Positions 9,247 through 18,785 of a DNA stretch of 64,000 bases are shown one piece after another (the stretch's first letter is position 1; every line of letters starts with the position of its first letter). Origin of the DNA: an uncultured Lachnospiraceae bacterium (lineage in GTDB: Bacteria > Bacillota > Clostridia > Lachnospirales > Lachnospiraceae); NCBI GenBank assembly GCA_902776305.1, contig CACYPS010000009.1, positions 1-64,000 of the forward strand, given 5' to 3'. A program made the position numbers and the translations under genes. Under the pieces are notes generated by a model. That model had not been told where the DNA came from and did not search any database. It saw nothing but the letters and a program-made list of their open reading frames with translations.

Positions 9247-11226
9247 ATGATCAAGACAAGACTAATTAAGATGCTGTCACACGCAAGGAAATACATCATT
9301 TTCCAGGTTTTCTGGCAATGGGTCGCCCTCATTGCCCAGATTGTGCTGATGTATTCACTAACCCATCTCCTCTGGGGCGTTCTTTGTTCCGTGACGTACG
9401 GTGATGCATTTGTTTACAGGCGATATCTGATTATGATCGCCGTTGCGGGCCTTGCACGATTTGTTGCGAACCGACGAGCGGCCAGGGCTTCATTTGAAGC
9501 GAGTGTTGACGTCAAACGCATACTCCGCGATAAGATTTACGCCAAGCTTCTTCGGCTGGGCGCGTCCTACCGCGAGCAGGTGCCGACTTCGGAGATCGTG
9601 CAGCTGGTGGGAGAGGGAGTTGAACAGCTCGAGACCTACTTCGGAAAATTTCTCTCCCAGTTCTTTTACAGCCTGATCGCGCCGCTGACGCTGTTTGTCG
9701 TACTCTTCCGTGTGAGCCTGAAAGCGAGTCTTGTGCTGCTCGTGTGCGTCCCGCTCATTCCCGGCGTCATCATGATGGTCCAGAAAATTGCCAAGCGGCT
9801 TCTCTCAAAGTACTGGGATATTTACGCAGGTCTCGGCGACAGCTTCCTTGAGAACCTTCAGGGCATGACAACGCTGAAAATATACCGCGCGGACGCGAAG
9901 AAAGCCAAGCAGATGGATGCTGAGAGCGAGCGCTTTCGCGTCATCACGATGAAAGTTCTTCAAATGCAGCTGAACTCCATCATTATCATGGACGTCATCG
10001 CCTACGGCGGAGCGGCTCTGGGTATGATTATCACGATCAGCGGTTACCTGAACGGGGAGATCGATTTTCCCGGAGCGCTTTGGATCATCCTGCTCGCAGT
10101 TGAGTTCTTCCTGCCGATGCGTCTTCTCGGTTCCTATTTCCACATCGCGATGAACGGGATGGCGGCGAGTGACAAGATCTTTCACCTGCTGGATCTCCCG
10201 GAGCCGGAGGAGAAAACGACTGAGATCGGTGAGGGGAGATATGACATATGCATCCGCGACCTTTCCTTCGCATATGCTGTGAGGGAGGCGGGGCTTGAAG
10301 CAGAAGTAAAGTCCGGTGGAAAGAAAACGAAGAAGGCGGGTGCAGCCAAAGGGAAGCCCGCCTCAAAGAACGAAGATGAGGTGAAGGATACACCTCATGA
10401 TGTTCTGCAAAATATCTCCATGGACTTCCCGATGGGTTCCTTTACATCCCTCGTAGGATTATCCGGCTGCGGAAAAAGCACGGTGGCCGGCATCCTCATG
10501 GGGCGCAATCGGGGTTACCGCGGCAGCGTGACGATAGGCGGGAGCGAGCTCTCGGAAATCAATGAGAAGAGTCTCATGGATACGATCACGCTGGTGTCGA
10601 ATAACAGCCACCTGTTCAAAGGGACAGTCAGGGAGAATCTTTCACTCGGAAATCCCCAAGCGACGGATGAGCAGATGACGCAGATTCTGAAGCTGGTCAA
10701 TCTTGATAAAGAGAAGGATCTTGACACCGATATCGCCGAGAACGGAAGCAACCTGTCCGGCGGTCAGCGCCAGCGGCTCGCGCTCGCAAGGGCTTTGCTG
10801 CATAATACGCCGGTATATATATTTGACGAAGCCACCTCCAACATAGATATGGAGAGTGAGGAGCTGATCATGAGAGTTATCCATCAGCTCGCGAAGACAA
10901 GGACCGTTATTCTGATCTCCCACAGACTTGCAAATGTCGTCTCCTCCGACCGCATCTACATGCTCGAGGGCGGGCAGATCATCGAGAGCGGTACGCACAG
11001 GGAGCTCATGACAGCGGGCGGTTCCTACCGAAAGCTGTACAGACGGCAGCGCGCGCTGGAGTCCTACAGTAAGGGACAGAAAGATGCGGAAGCCGGCCGC
11101 AGGAGAAAGCCGGCTGCAAAACCCGGTGCACGAACACAGCGCGCAGTACAGAATAAGCCTACGGAACAGACTACGCAGAAGACACAGACGGAGCCCACAG
11201 AAGACAGAAAGGAGGACGAAACATGA
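9247..11226 (+). CDS. ABC exporter half-transporter, CydD-like
   Basis: A 659-residue membrane-fused ABC protein: about six transmembrane helices (residues 1-300), then a nucleotide-binding domain with GLSGCGKST (Walker A), LSGGQRQRLALARALL (signature) and VYIFDEATSNID (Walker B). The layout resembles CydD-type or lipid/peptide exporters. Between the first NBD strand and the Walker A region, residues about 345-385 form a Lys/Ala-rich low-complexity insertion not expected in the fold. The C-terminal tail (about 610-659) is also charged and disordered. It overlaps the next ABC gene by ATGA, so the two likely form a heterodimer. Cargo is unknown. Confidence 0.85.
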   Translation: MIKTRLIKMLSHARKYIIFQVFWQWVALIAQIVLMYSLTHLLWGVLCSVTYGDAFVYRRYLIMIAVAGLARFVANRRAARASFEASVDVKRILRDKIYAKLLRLGASYREQVPTSEIVQLVGEGVEQLETYFGKFLSQFFYSLIAPLTLFVVLFRVSLKASLVLLVCVPLIPGVIMMVQKIAKRLLSKYWDIYAGLGDSFLENLQGMTTLKIYRADAKKAKQMDAESERFRVITMKVLQMQLNSIIIMDVIAYGGAALGMIITISGYLNGEIDFPGALWIILLAVEFFLPMRLLGSYFHIAMNGMAASDKIFHLLDLPEPEEKTTEIGEGRYDICIRDLSFAYAVREAGLEAEVKSGGKKTKKAGAAKGKPASKNEDEVKDTPHDVLQNISMDFPMGSFTSLVGLSGCGKSTVAGILMGRNRGYRGSVTIGGSELSEINEKSLMDTITLVSNNSHLFKGTVRENLSLGNPQATDEQMTQILKLVNLDKEKDLDTDIAENGSNLSGGQRQRLALARALLHNTPVYIFDEATSNIDMESEELIMRVIHQLAKTRTVILISHRLANVVSSDRIYMLEGGQIIESGTHRELMTAGGSYRKLYRRQRALESYSKGQKDAEAGRRRKPAAKPGARTQRAVQNKPTEQTTQKTQTEPTEDRKEDET

Positions 11227-12941
11227 AGAAAACCAGTAAACGCAGACCCGGTATCGTAATCATGGGTCAGCTGATCGGTCTCGTAAAACCCCTCTTTCCC
11301 GTCATGCTTCTGTCCATTATGCTCGGCGTGAACGGTTTTCTGTGTGCCATCTCGCTCACGATCCTGGCTGCGGCAAAGCTTCTCGAAGGTCTGTCTGACT
11401 CGCTGTTGAGCGGCGGCGTGGTGCTCGAAGGTGCGGTGAGACTTCCTATAGCGACCGGCAGCTTTTTCGCTATCCTGTTCCTTGTAGCGGTACTTCGAGG
11501 CGTGCTCCATTACGGAGAGCAATATTGTAATCATTTCATCGCATTTAAACTGCTCGCAATCGTGAGACATAAGGTATTTGCCAATTTACGCCGCCTCTGC
11601 CCTGCAAAACTCGAAGGGAAAGACCGCGGAGACCTGATTTCAATCATCACCTCGGACATTGAACTGCTCGAAGTATTTTACGCGCACACGATTTCGCCGA
11701 TTGCGATTGCCGTGATCGTCAGCATATTCATGACGGCGTTTATCGGGCGTCAGAACGCTCTCGCCGGTCTGCTTGCATGCATAGCCTACCTGACAGTCGG
11801 TGTGGCAATTCCGCTCGCGATCGGACGCGCCGGAGGAGAGCGCGGGCTCGCGTTCCGGAACGGGTTCGGTGAGCTGAACAGCTACGTGCTTGATTCCATC
11901 CGCGGGGTCGACGAGACGATTCAGTATGATGGAGGCGAAATGCGACGCAAGGACATTGAGGATCGCTCGGTCAGACTGAGCAAGCTGCAGCGCGGGCTTG
12001 CCGGGCTCGAGGCGACGCAGACTTCTCTGACAAATGCCGCTATACTCATTTTCTCCTTCGGCATGCTGTTCTTTATGATGTATGAGTACAAAGAGGGGAA
12101 TGTGACATTTTCAAATGTACTGCTGGCCACCGTCTCCATGATGGGCTCCTTCGGACCGGTTCTGGCGCTCTCAAATCTCGCGAACAGTCTCAACCAGACG
12201 CTTGCCGCCGGCGAGCGCGTGCTGTCGATCCTTGAGGAGGAACCGCAGGTGGTTGAGTTGACAGACGGCGTAGATGTCGAGACGTTCGAGGGTGCGGGAG
12301 CGTACGGGGTGACATTTGCCTACGGCGGTGAAAATATCCTGAGTGATTACACGATTGAAATTCCGAAAGGCAAGGTCGTCGGCATATACGGTGCATCGGG
12401 ATCCGGAAAATCTACGCTGCTGAGGCTCCTCATGCGTTTCTGGGATGCAGGCAGCGGACAGATCCGCCTGTCCGGCGTGGATGTCCGTGAGATCAACACC
12501 GCGAGCCTGCGCGATATGGAATCCTATGTTGAGCAGGAAACATATCTGTTTCATGATACTATCGCCAATAATATAGCCATCGGGCGGCTTGACGCGACAC
12601 GTGAGGAAATCGTGGAAGCCGCGAAGAAAGCATCTATTCATGAATTTATCATGACGCTGCCGGATGGATATGACACGAAGGTGGGAGAACTTGGCGATAC
12701 CCTTTCCGGCGGCGAGCGTCAGCGGATCGGAATCGCGAGGGCTTTTCTCCACGACGCACCTCTTATGCTTCTCGATGAGCCGACGAGCAATCTGGATTCC
12801 CTGAATGAGGGTATCATATTGAAGTCCTTGGTTGAAGCCATGACGTCCGGGGAGAAGACCGTTCTTCTGGTCTCCCACAGAAAGTCGACGCTCTCGATCG
12901 CAGACAGGATCTATAAGATGGAGAGCGGCAGGCTGGGATAA
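11223..12941 (+). CDS. ABC exporter half-transporter, CydC-like
   Basis: A 572-residue partner of the preceding gene, translationally coupled through ATGA. An N-terminal membrane domain with about six helices is followed by an NBD with YGASGSGKSTLLRLLM, LSGGERQRIGIARAFL and MLLDEPTSNLD. In the CydDC family the pair exports thiols such as cysteine or glutathione. That role is only a possibility here, although the window also encodes glutamate-cysteine ligases. AAGGAGG precedes the start. Confidence 0.85.
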   Translation: MKKTSKRRPGIVIMGQLIGLVKPLFPVMLLSIMLGVNGFLCAISLTILAAAKLLEGLSDSLLSGGVVLEGAVRLPIATGSFFAILFLVAVLRGVLHYGEQYCNHFIAFKLLAIVRHKVFANLRRLCPAKLEGKDRGDLISIITSDIELLEVFYAHTISPIAIAVIVSIFMTAFIGRQNALAGLLACIAYLTVGVAIPLAIGRAGGERGLAFRNGFGELNSYVLDSIRGVDETIQYDGGEMRRKDIEDRSVRLSKLQRGLAGLEATQTSLTNAAILIFSFGMLFFMMYEYKEGNVTFSNVLLATVSMMGSFGPVLALSNLANSLNQTLAAGERVLSILEEEPQVVELTDGVDVETFEGAGAYGVTFAYGGENILSDYTIEIPKGKVVGIYGASGSGKSTLLRLLMRFWDAGSGQIRLSGVDVREINTASLRDMESYVEQETYLFHDTIANNIAIGRLDATREEIVEAAKKASIHEFIMTLPDGYDTKVGELGDTLSGGERQRIGIARAFLHDAPLMLLDEPTSNLDSLNEGIILKSLVEAMTSGEKTVLLVSHRKSTLSIADRIYKMESGRLG

Positions 12942-13029
12942 ATAAGACTCTTTGCAACGAGAGGGAAGCGCTGCACTCTGCGCAGCCGGAACGCAGATAT
13001 TCTATAAATGATGAAATGAGGAATATCAG

Positions 13030-13680
13030 ATGTATGATTACATTCAACCTGCATATGATCCTGATTATATGAAGAGGAAGCTTCGCAGAAAGAAAGTTTT
13101 TGCGAGGGACTCTCTTATCGAAGAAGAGCGGCGTGAGAAGTCTGCCCTGATCGTGCAGCATATTCTTGACAGCGAATTCTTTAAGAAGGCAAAAACTGTG
13201 ATGCTTTATCGCTCTGTCAGAGGGGAGGTCCAGCTCGATACACTGCCGGATTTCGCACCGGATAAGAGATATGTCTATCCGCTGTGTATCGATAAAACGC
13301 AGATGCGTGTTTATAAGTCAGATATAGCAGATGAGAAGGCGTGGAAAAAAGGTGCTTTCGGGATACCGGAACCGAATCCCGCATACGCCGAGGAGGTGGA
13401 ACCTGAGAAAATAGATCTTGTGATCTGCCCTTGCACGGCCTTTGACAGAGAATACAACAGGCTGGGAATGGGTGCAGGGTACTATGACAGGTATCTTGAG
13501 AAGTGTGAGAATGCGTATCTGGTTGCTGTGGCATTTGACATTCAGGAGGCGAGAGAGGTTCCTGTCTGCGAATATGATGTGAAGATGCAGGCGGTGATTA
13601 CGGAAGCAGGTATTCGTTGTGAAACAATATCAGCTGACGCTGACCTGAATCTCGCGTCAAGTCTTGCTTGCGAGACCTGA
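13030..13680 (+). CDS. 5-formyltetrahydrofolate cyclo-ligase
   Basis: Converts 5-formyl-THF to 5,10-methenyl-THF using ATP; a folate salvage enzyme of 216 residues. KRKLRRKKVFARD near the start and the binding motif RLGMGAGYYDRYL (residues about 143-155) define the family, with DLVICPCTAFD before it. GAGGAA precedes the ATG. The last 17 or so codons, from about 13630, are encoded by a degraded copy of an intergenic repeat (see 13982-14065), so the native C-terminus probably ended earlier. Confidence 0.9.
   Translation: MYDYIQPAYDPDYMKRKLRRKKVFARDSLIEEERREKSALIVQHILDSEFFKKAKTVMLYRSVRGEVQLDTLPDFAPDKRYVYPLCIDKTQMRVYKSDIADEKAWKKGAFGIPEPNPAYAEEVEPEKIDLVICPCTAFDREYNRLGMGAGYYDRYLEKCENAYLVAVAFDIQEAREVPVCEYDVKMQAVITEAGIRCETISADADLNLASSLACET
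13630..13680. repeat. Degraded copy of repeat family D inside a gene end
   Basis: This 51-base stretch aligns base for base with 14015-14066 (about four fifths identical by eye) and contains the stop codon of the cyclo-ligase gene. The gene has therefore read into, or been trimmed back to, a repeat. Confidence 0.75.
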
Positions 13681-13821
13681 CGAGCAGGTATCGCTGTAAG
13701 AGAAATCACCGGTACATTATGTGAGGTCAGAGTTATGAGTCAGCGGGTCTAAAGCTGTGAGGAAAATATGAGTATTTTGTGTCTTGGCTCAATTCCGGGT
13801 GCGAATACTGCAGGTTTCTGC

Positions 13822-13969
13822 TATAATACGCCTCATAGTACTTATATCTCAGTGTGAGATGACCCTGCCTCTATAGGCGGTGGGCAACAAAATAGTCTCA
13901 GTGGCGGGTGTCAATCCCCCACTGAGATATACGCTCAGCTACACAATGCTCCACCGGAGCATTGTGTAG
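13822..13969 (+). ncRNA. Candidate structured RNA downstream of the cyclo-ligase
   Basis: An extended -10 promoter (TGCTATAAT, 13820-13827) precedes a segment with competing helices. TATATCTCAGTG (13843-13854) and TCTCAGTGG (13896-13904) can each pair with the same strand around 13919-13931. A CCC/GGG small hairpin lies between them. A perfect 14-bp hairpin follows (13939-13952 with 13956-13969). Mutually exclusive pairing looks like a switch or a small RNA. I could not match it to a known riboswitch, 6S RNA or tRNA. There is no obvious poly-T tract. Confidence 0.35.
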
Positions 13970-13981
13970 CATGCGTAGGCA

Positions 13982-14065
13982 CGCGAGGATGCGCAGGGAT
14001 TCGGTTTGGAAGATGTCAGCTAGCGCTGACCCGAATCCCGCGCCAAGTCTCGCGAGCGAGACTTG
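13982..14065. repeat. Dispersed repeat family D, copy 1
   Basis: An 84-base intergenic element nearly identical to the reverse complement of 53332-53415, differing by one small indel and a few bases. It contains short inner palindromes (AGCTAGCGCT, CTCGCGAGCGAG). A degraded third copy is at 13630-13680. Confidence 0.85.
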
Positions 14066-14129
14066 AACTGAAAGGAGAAAGAGCGCTCATCCCTCCTTTA
14101 GGAGAGTAGGGTTTGCGCTTAAAAAGATT

Positions 14130-14915
14130 ATGAAGAAATGGACAGCACTGCTTCTGGCAGGCATCCTTACCCTGTCTCTCGGCGGATGTGCAGAAAGCGC
14201 ACGGTCTCTTGGTGGCAAAGTTACTGAGACCCAGGTTTATATGAACGCAGACGAGTCTGCGGCCCGGGACGAGTCAGGCATTCCGGACGAGAAAGTGTCG
14301 GAGCAGGCAGCAAAGGATCAGGAGAAAGATACGAGTACCGGTGATACCGGTGCAGAAGATGAAAAAGTCACGCAGAAGGTCTATCTGCAGGAACATTTCG
14401 GATATCGACTTGTTCTCGATGAGGACTGGGAATTTGCAACGGACAGGGAACTTGAGCAGATGAACCAGGCGGTGGTCAAGGCGGCTGAGGGGGATGCGAC
14501 ATTTGCAAAACTCGCCAAGGCTGACAATGTCTACACGGATATGGTCGCCAATGACACCGTCACCGGAAACTCCATTGTTGTAAAGCTGGTCAAGATCGGC
14601 CTGGCGGACGTGATCGGTTCGGATGAAGAGCGGAATGCGCTCCTTACGGATGCGTTGTATGCAGAAGCGGAGGCAGCCGGACTGACGAAACTTCAGAAGA
14701 CGACGACCGAGGCTAAATTCCTTGGGAAGGATGTCACGGCGATCGGGGTGAAGGGCGATTTGGCGCTTTCCGATGAGTACACGACCGAGATGTGGTATCA
14801 GATGATCTCGAAGCAGAAGGGACAGTACGCATCTGTGATCTTTGTGACGGGATTCTCGGAGTTTGGCGGAGACAATTTCCAGGAGATTCTTGATAAGTTC
14901 GAGACGTTGGAGTAA
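14130..14915 (+). CDS. Predicted lipoprotein, unknown function
   Basis: A 261-residue surface lipoprotein. The signal peptide ends in the lipobox LGGC (Cys about residue 20). A Glu/Ser/Asp-rich linker (about 25-80) precedes a globular domain beginning near YRLVLDEDWEF. I do not recognise the domain. No good ribosome site sits at normal spacing; the nearest, GGAGAG at about 14100, is over 20 bases away within a hairpin-prone leader. A TTG-started gene follows 24 bases after the stop. Confidence 0.75.
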   Translation: MKKWTALLLAGILTLSLGGCAESARSLGGKVTETQVYMNADESAARDESGIPDEKVSEQAAKDQEKDTSTGDTGAEDEKVTQKVYLQEHFGYRLVLDEDWEFATDRELEQMNQAVVKAAEGDATFAKLAKADNVYTDMVANDTVTGNSIVVKLVKIGLADVIGSDEERNALLTDALYAEAEAAGLTKLQKTTTEAKFLGKDVTAIGVKGDLALSDEYTTEMWYQMISKQKGQYASVIFVTGFSEFGGDNFQEILDKFETLE

Positions 14916-14939
14916 GAGCATATTCGAGAGGAACATAAG

Positions 14940-16697
14940 TTGAAGAAGATCGGAATTGGATACGAGAATTATAAAGAGTTTATAGATCAGGATCTGTATT
15001 ATGTAGATAAAACTCTGCTTGTACGGGATATTCTGGAAAATGGCGGCAAGGTAACGCTCCTGACCCGTCCCAGACGATTCGGAAAGACCCTGGGTCTGTC
15101 CATGCTCCGTACCTTTTTCGAAATCGAGTACGACCGGAACGGTAATGTCATCGATAAGCGCAGATACTTCGAGGGCATGAAAGTCATGAAATGCGGCAAT
15201 GCGGTTCTCGGTGAGATGGGAAAGTATCCGGTCATTAAGCTTAGTCTAAAGGGAGCTAAGCAGAAGGATTTTACCGGCGCGTTTCTTGCACTTAGAAGAG
15301 AAATCAACAGCGAATTTACAAGACATAGCTATCTTGCGAACGCTGAAATACTCACAGGAGAGGAGCGTAGAATCGCGCAGGAGTTTATGCATGGTGAAAG
15401 CTCGTGGATGGAACGGGCGAAGCTGTTTAAAAATCCGGAAGAACAAAATAAAGCTATTCAGGAAGAATATGTGAAATATGCGGAAGCATTAAAGCTGTTG
15501 AGCGAACTTCTGGAGAAATATCATGGCGTCGGTACTGTCATTCTTCTTGACGAGTATGATGTCCCGCTGGAAAATGCATGGCATGAAGGCTTCTATGAAG
15601 AAATGTCGGGATTCATCCGGTCGCTCTTTGAGGCGGCACTGAAAACGAATGATGCACTTGCATTTGCGGTAATTACCGGTTGCCTCCGAATAAGTAAGGA
15701 GAGCATTTTTACGGGCATGAACAATCTCAATATTATCTCCATACGCTCGGGTAGATTTTCGGAGTCTTTCGGCTTTACGGAAGAAGAAACCATGCGGATG
15801 ATAGATGAATACGGCATGGCAGACAAAGCTGATGAGGTCAGGAAATGGTATGACGGTTACCTGTTTGGTAAGGATGAGATTTATAATCCGTGGAGTGTTA
15901 CGAAATATGTATATGAACATCTTCCGATGCCGGAAGCATTCCCTGAGCCATATTGGGCCAATACTTCTTCAAATGTCATATTGAGAGAACTGGTTTTTAA
16001 GGCGGATGAGAAAGTCAGGGAGGAACTGGATGTCCTGATCGGAGGAGGTACGATCGAGAAGAAGATTCATGAAGATATAACGTACGGAGATATTTATCAG
16101 TCGGAAGATAATTTCTGGAACTTTCTCTTTTTTACCGGATATCTGAAGAAGGTTTCGGAGAGGATAGCAGGGGAAGATATCTATGTTACTATGCGCATAC
16201 CGAACCTTGAAGTAAGGAGCTTATATCGAAATCAAATCAGGGGATGGTTCGATAATGTCGTAAAAAAGGCTGACCGCAGAGAGCTGTACGCTGCTGTCAT
16301 CGAAAAGGATGCGGGCAAAATCGGCAGAATACTGACAGATCTGCTGAAACGATCTATCAGCACTTTTGACAGTGACGAAGGGTTTTATCATGGATACCTC
16401 CTTTCTATGTTGATCGGTATGAAGGATTACACTGCAAGATCAAATCGGGAAGAAGGGGATGGACGACCGGACATAGTGCTGTATCCTGAAAATCCATCAG
16501 ATCCGGCCTACATATTTGAATGCAAGGTTCGTAAAAAGTTTAATGAGATGCAGGGCGGCCTCGAAGAGGCATTTGCTCAGATCGGGACAAAGCGCTATGC
16601 TGAAGGTATACTTGAGGACGGGTATGCAGGTGTGGTGTCATATGGCATATGTTTCTGTAAGAAGAGCTGTGTTGTGGGGCTTTACAAATATAAGTGA
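14940..16697 (+). CDS. AAA-ATPase-like protein with PD-(D/E)XK domain (DUF1703 type)
   Basis: A 585-residue protein of a family abundant in gut Firmicutes and Bacteroidetes. The N-terminus carries the variant P-loop RPRRFGKTLGLSM (residues about 42-54); VILLDEYDVPL is Walker B; GRPDIVLYPENP and IFECKV near the C-terminus form a PD-(D/E)XK nuclease-like core. The start is TTG, supported by AGAGGA eight bases upstream. Family function is unsettled; roles in nucleic-acid processing or conflict have been suggested. It is followed at 16712 by an HD-domain gene in the same orientation. Confidence 0.85.
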   Translation: MKKIGIGYENYKEFIDQDLYYVDKTLLVRDILENGGKVTLLTRPRRFGKTLGLSMLRTFFEIEYDRNGNVIDKRRYFEGMKVMKCGNAVLGEMGKYPVIKLSLKGAKQKDFTGAFLALRREINSEFTRHSYLANAEILTGEERRIAQEFMHGESSWMERAKLFKNPEEQNKAIQEEYVKYAEALKLLSELLEKYHGVGTVILLDEYDVPLENAWHEGFYEEMSGFIRSLFEAALKTNDALAFAVITGCLRISKESIFTGMNNLNIISIRSGRFSESFGFTEEETMRMIDEYGMADKADEVRKWYDGYLFGKDEIYNPWSVTKYVYEHLPMPEAFPEPYWANTSSNVILRELVFKADEKVREELDVLIGGGTIEKKIHEDITYGDIYQSEDNFWNFLFFTGYLKKVSERIAGEDIYVTMRIPNLEVRSLYRNQIRGWFDNVVKKADRRELYAAVIEKDAGKIGRILTDLLKRSISTFDSDEGFYHGYLLSMLIGMKDYTARSNREEGDGRPDIVLYPENPSDPAYIFECKVRKKFNEMQGGLEEAFAQIGTKRYAEGILEDGYAGVVSYGICFCKKSCVVGLYKYK

Positions 16698-16711
16698 AAG
16701 GATAAAGTGAG

Positions 16712-17173
16712 ATGGGAAGATTAAAAGAACTTCGAAAGTATGTTGAGAGCGAACTCAATAAGATGGAGGACGCTGACAGAAGAAATTCGGCAATTGTACA
16801 CCTTTACGGCGTTTCTCTTGCCGCGACCATGATCGCAAAAAAGCGGGGGCTTGACCCGGAAATCGCATCCATGGCAGCGATGCTGCACGATATGCACGCC
16901 TATAAGACGGGTTCTTATGAAGATCATGCGCATAAGGGAGCGGAACTCGCAAGGGAGATCCTGGGAGAGCTCTCTTTAACAGATGAATCGGAGACAGAGA
17001 TGATCTGCTCGGCTATTTATCACCACGATGATAAGCTTGTCACGGACGGACCGATGGACGAGGTGCTGAAGGACGCCGATGTCATACATCACTGCATGAA
17101 TGACCTCTCTAAAGCAATCAAGGATAAGGAAAAGGTGCGGTTCGCAAATCTTTGTGCCGAATTCGGAATGTGA
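16712..17173 (+). CDS. HD-domain phosphohydrolase-like protein
   Basis: A 153-residue HD-superfamily protein. The metal-binding pattern is visible as H in IVHLYGVS, HD in AMLHDMHAY, then H in YEDHAHKGA and HH in IYHHDDK, matching YqeK/metal-dependent phosphohydrolase-like proteins. The substrate is unknown. AAAGGAT precedes the ATG, and the gene starts 14 bases after the AAA-ATPase stop, so they are likely cotranscribed. Confidence 0.8.
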   Translation: MGRLKELRKYVESELNKMEDADRRNSAIVHLYGVSLAATMIAKKRGLDPEIASMAAMLHDMHAYKTGSYEDHAHKGAELAREILGELSLTDESETEMICSAIYHHDDKLVTDGPMDEVLKDADVIHHCMNDLSKAIKDKEKVRFANLCAEFGM

Positions 17174-17216
17174 CAGATTTTGAGACGGGTACGCATCTTA
17201 TGTTTACAGTCAATAA

Positions 17217-17260
17217 ATTCTGCGTCAATGATTAATGCCACGAGCATTGCGCGATGAAGA
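17217..17260. repeat. Dispersed repeat family B copy
   Basis: Contains CACGAGCATTGCGCGATGAAGAA, the variable form of a segment repeated at 27838-27910 and 59149-59222. It lies between the HD gene and its terminator. Confidence 0.6.
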
Positions 17261-17270
17261 ACAAAAACAC

Positions 17271-17317
17271 AGAACCGGCTCTGCCGATACGAGGATTGTA
17301 TTGGCAGAACCGGCTCT
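17271..17317. terminator. Bidirectional terminator between HD gene and trpB
   Basis: A 20-bp imperfect stem (17271-17290 with 17298-17317, G-U pairs included), flanked by TTTATATTT on the plus side and TGTTTTTGTTC on the minus side. It serves the convergent genes. Confidence 0.85.
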
Positions 17318-17336
17318 TTATATTTATGAAAGTTCC

Positions 17337-17385
17337 CACTCGGGCAAGCCCGGTGTCAGAATGATACTTTTGGCACTGTGATCGT
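17337..17385. repeat. Dispersed repeat family C, copy 1
   Basis: About 49 bases resembling 48474-48523 in the same orientation, sharing the core ACTTTTGGCACTGT and the GGGCAAGCCC/GAGCAAGCTC small palindrome. Confidence 0.65.
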
Positions 17386-17390
17386 CATAT

Positions 17391-18785
17391 TTATTCGATA
17401 AAGCTTCCGTCAGCTTTCTTCGGAATGCTTGCGAATCCGCGGGCAAGATCCTCATCGGTAGGAATGTAGTCATTCATTGTGCCGTTGTTGAACTGCTCGT
17501 AAGCTACCATATCGAAGTAGCCGGTGCCGGTGAGACCGAAGATGATCGTCTTCTCCTCGCCGGTCTCTTTGCATCTGAGAGCCTCGTCGATCGCAGCGCG
17601 AATCGCATGGCTGGATTCCGGTGCCGGAAGGATACCCTCGGTGCGTGCGAACATCTCTGCTGCCTTGAACACTTCCGTCTGCTCTACGGAGACCGCTCTC
17701 ATGTAGCCGTCGTGATACAGCTGGGAGAGGACCGGACTCATGCCGTGGAAACGAAGACCGCCGGCGTGATTTGCCGAAGGAATGAAATCGTGGCCGAGCG
17801 TGTACATCTTGGCGAGCGGTGTGACCATACCGGTGTCGCAGAAGTCATAGACATATTTTCCGCGTGTGAAGCTCGGGCAGGATGCCGGCTCGACTGCCAT
17901 GATGTCGTAGTCTGCTTCTCCGCGGAGCTTCTCGCCCATGAACGGGGCAATCAGACCGCCGAGGTTGGATCCGCCGCCGGCGCATCCGATGATCATATCC
18001 GGCTTAATACCGTATTTATCGCAGGCGAGTTTTGTCTCGAGTCCGATTACGGACTGGTGCAGGAGCACCTGGTTGAGAACACTGCCGAGAACATAGCGGT
18101 AACCTTCATTTGTAACGGCAACTTCAACCGCCTCGGAGATTGCGCAGCCGAGGGAACCTGTCGTTCCCGGGTGTGCTTTAAGAATCTCGCGGCCGATTTT
18201 GGTCGTATCGGACGGAGACGGGGTTACGTCTGCGCCGTATGTGCGCATTACTTCGCGGCGGAACGGCTTCTGCTCGTAGGAAACCTTGACCATGTAGACT
18301 TTGCAGTCGAGATCAAAGAAGGAGCAGGCCATGGAGAGGGCAGTGCCCCACTGGCCGGCACCGGTCTCGGTTGTGACGCCTTTGAGTCCTTGTTTCTTGG
18401 CGTAGTAGGCTTGGGCGAGTGCGGAGTTCAGCTTGTGGCTGCCGGATGTATTGTTTCCTTCGAACTTATAGAAGATGTGAGCCGGAGTTCCCAGCGCTTT
18501 CTCAAGATATTCCGCGTGCATGAGCGGCGACGGGCGATAGATCTTGTAGAAATCATGGATTTCCTTCGGGATGTCGTAGTACGGGGTATTGTCGTCGAGT
18601 TCCTGAGCCACGAGTTCTTCGCAGAAGACCGGAGCAAGGTCCGCTGCGCCCATCGGCTCGAGGGTTCCGGGGTTCAGGAGCGGAGCCTGCTTGGTCTTCA
18701 TGTCCGCTCTTACGTTATACCATTTCTTCGGGATCTCGTTCTCTTCCAGATACATCTTGTAAGGTACATCATACTTCTTGCTCAT
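17391..18785 (-). CDS. trpB: Tryptophan synthase beta chain-like protein, TrpB2 type
   Basis: A PLP enzyme of 464 residues that joins indole and serine to tryptophan. Length and the N-terminal YNVRADMKTKQAP block fit the longer TrpB2 branch. The PLP lysine lies in NTSGSHKLNSA, followed by ETGAGQWGTALS and the phosphate-binding GCAGGGSNLGG. It is preceded by a tryptophan T-box and stands alone without trpA, so it probably salvages indole rather than working in an alpha-beta complex. AGGAGA precedes the ATG. Confidence 0.92.
   Translation of the reverse strand: MSKKYDVPYKMYLEENEIPKKWYNVRADMKTKQAPLLNPGTLEPMGAADLAPVFCEELVAQELDDNTPYYDIPKEIHDFYKIYRPSPLMHAEYLEKALGTPAHIFYKFEGNNTSGSHKLNSALAQAYYAKKQGLKGVTTETGAGQWGTALSMACSFFDLDCKVYMVKVSYEQKPFRREVMRTYGADVTPSPSDTTKIGREILKAHPGTTGSLGCAISEAVEVAVTNEGYRYVLGSVLNQVLLHQSVIGLETKLACDKYGIKPDMIIGCAGGGSNLGGLIAPFMGEKLRGEADYDIMAVEPASCPSFTRGKYVYDFCDTGMVTPLAKMYTLGHDFIPSANHAGGLRFHGMSPVLSQLYHDGYMRAVSVEQTEVFKAAEMFARTEGILPAPESSHAIRAAIDEALRCKETGEEKTIIFGLTGTGYFDMVAYEQFNNGTMNDYIPTDEDLARGFASIPKKADGSFIE

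Noticed and set aside
13843-13931. tRNA- or 6S-RNA-like reading of the structured region
   Set aside because: No anticodon arm, proper T-loop or 6S open bubble could be drawn; kept only as an unclassified structured RNA.
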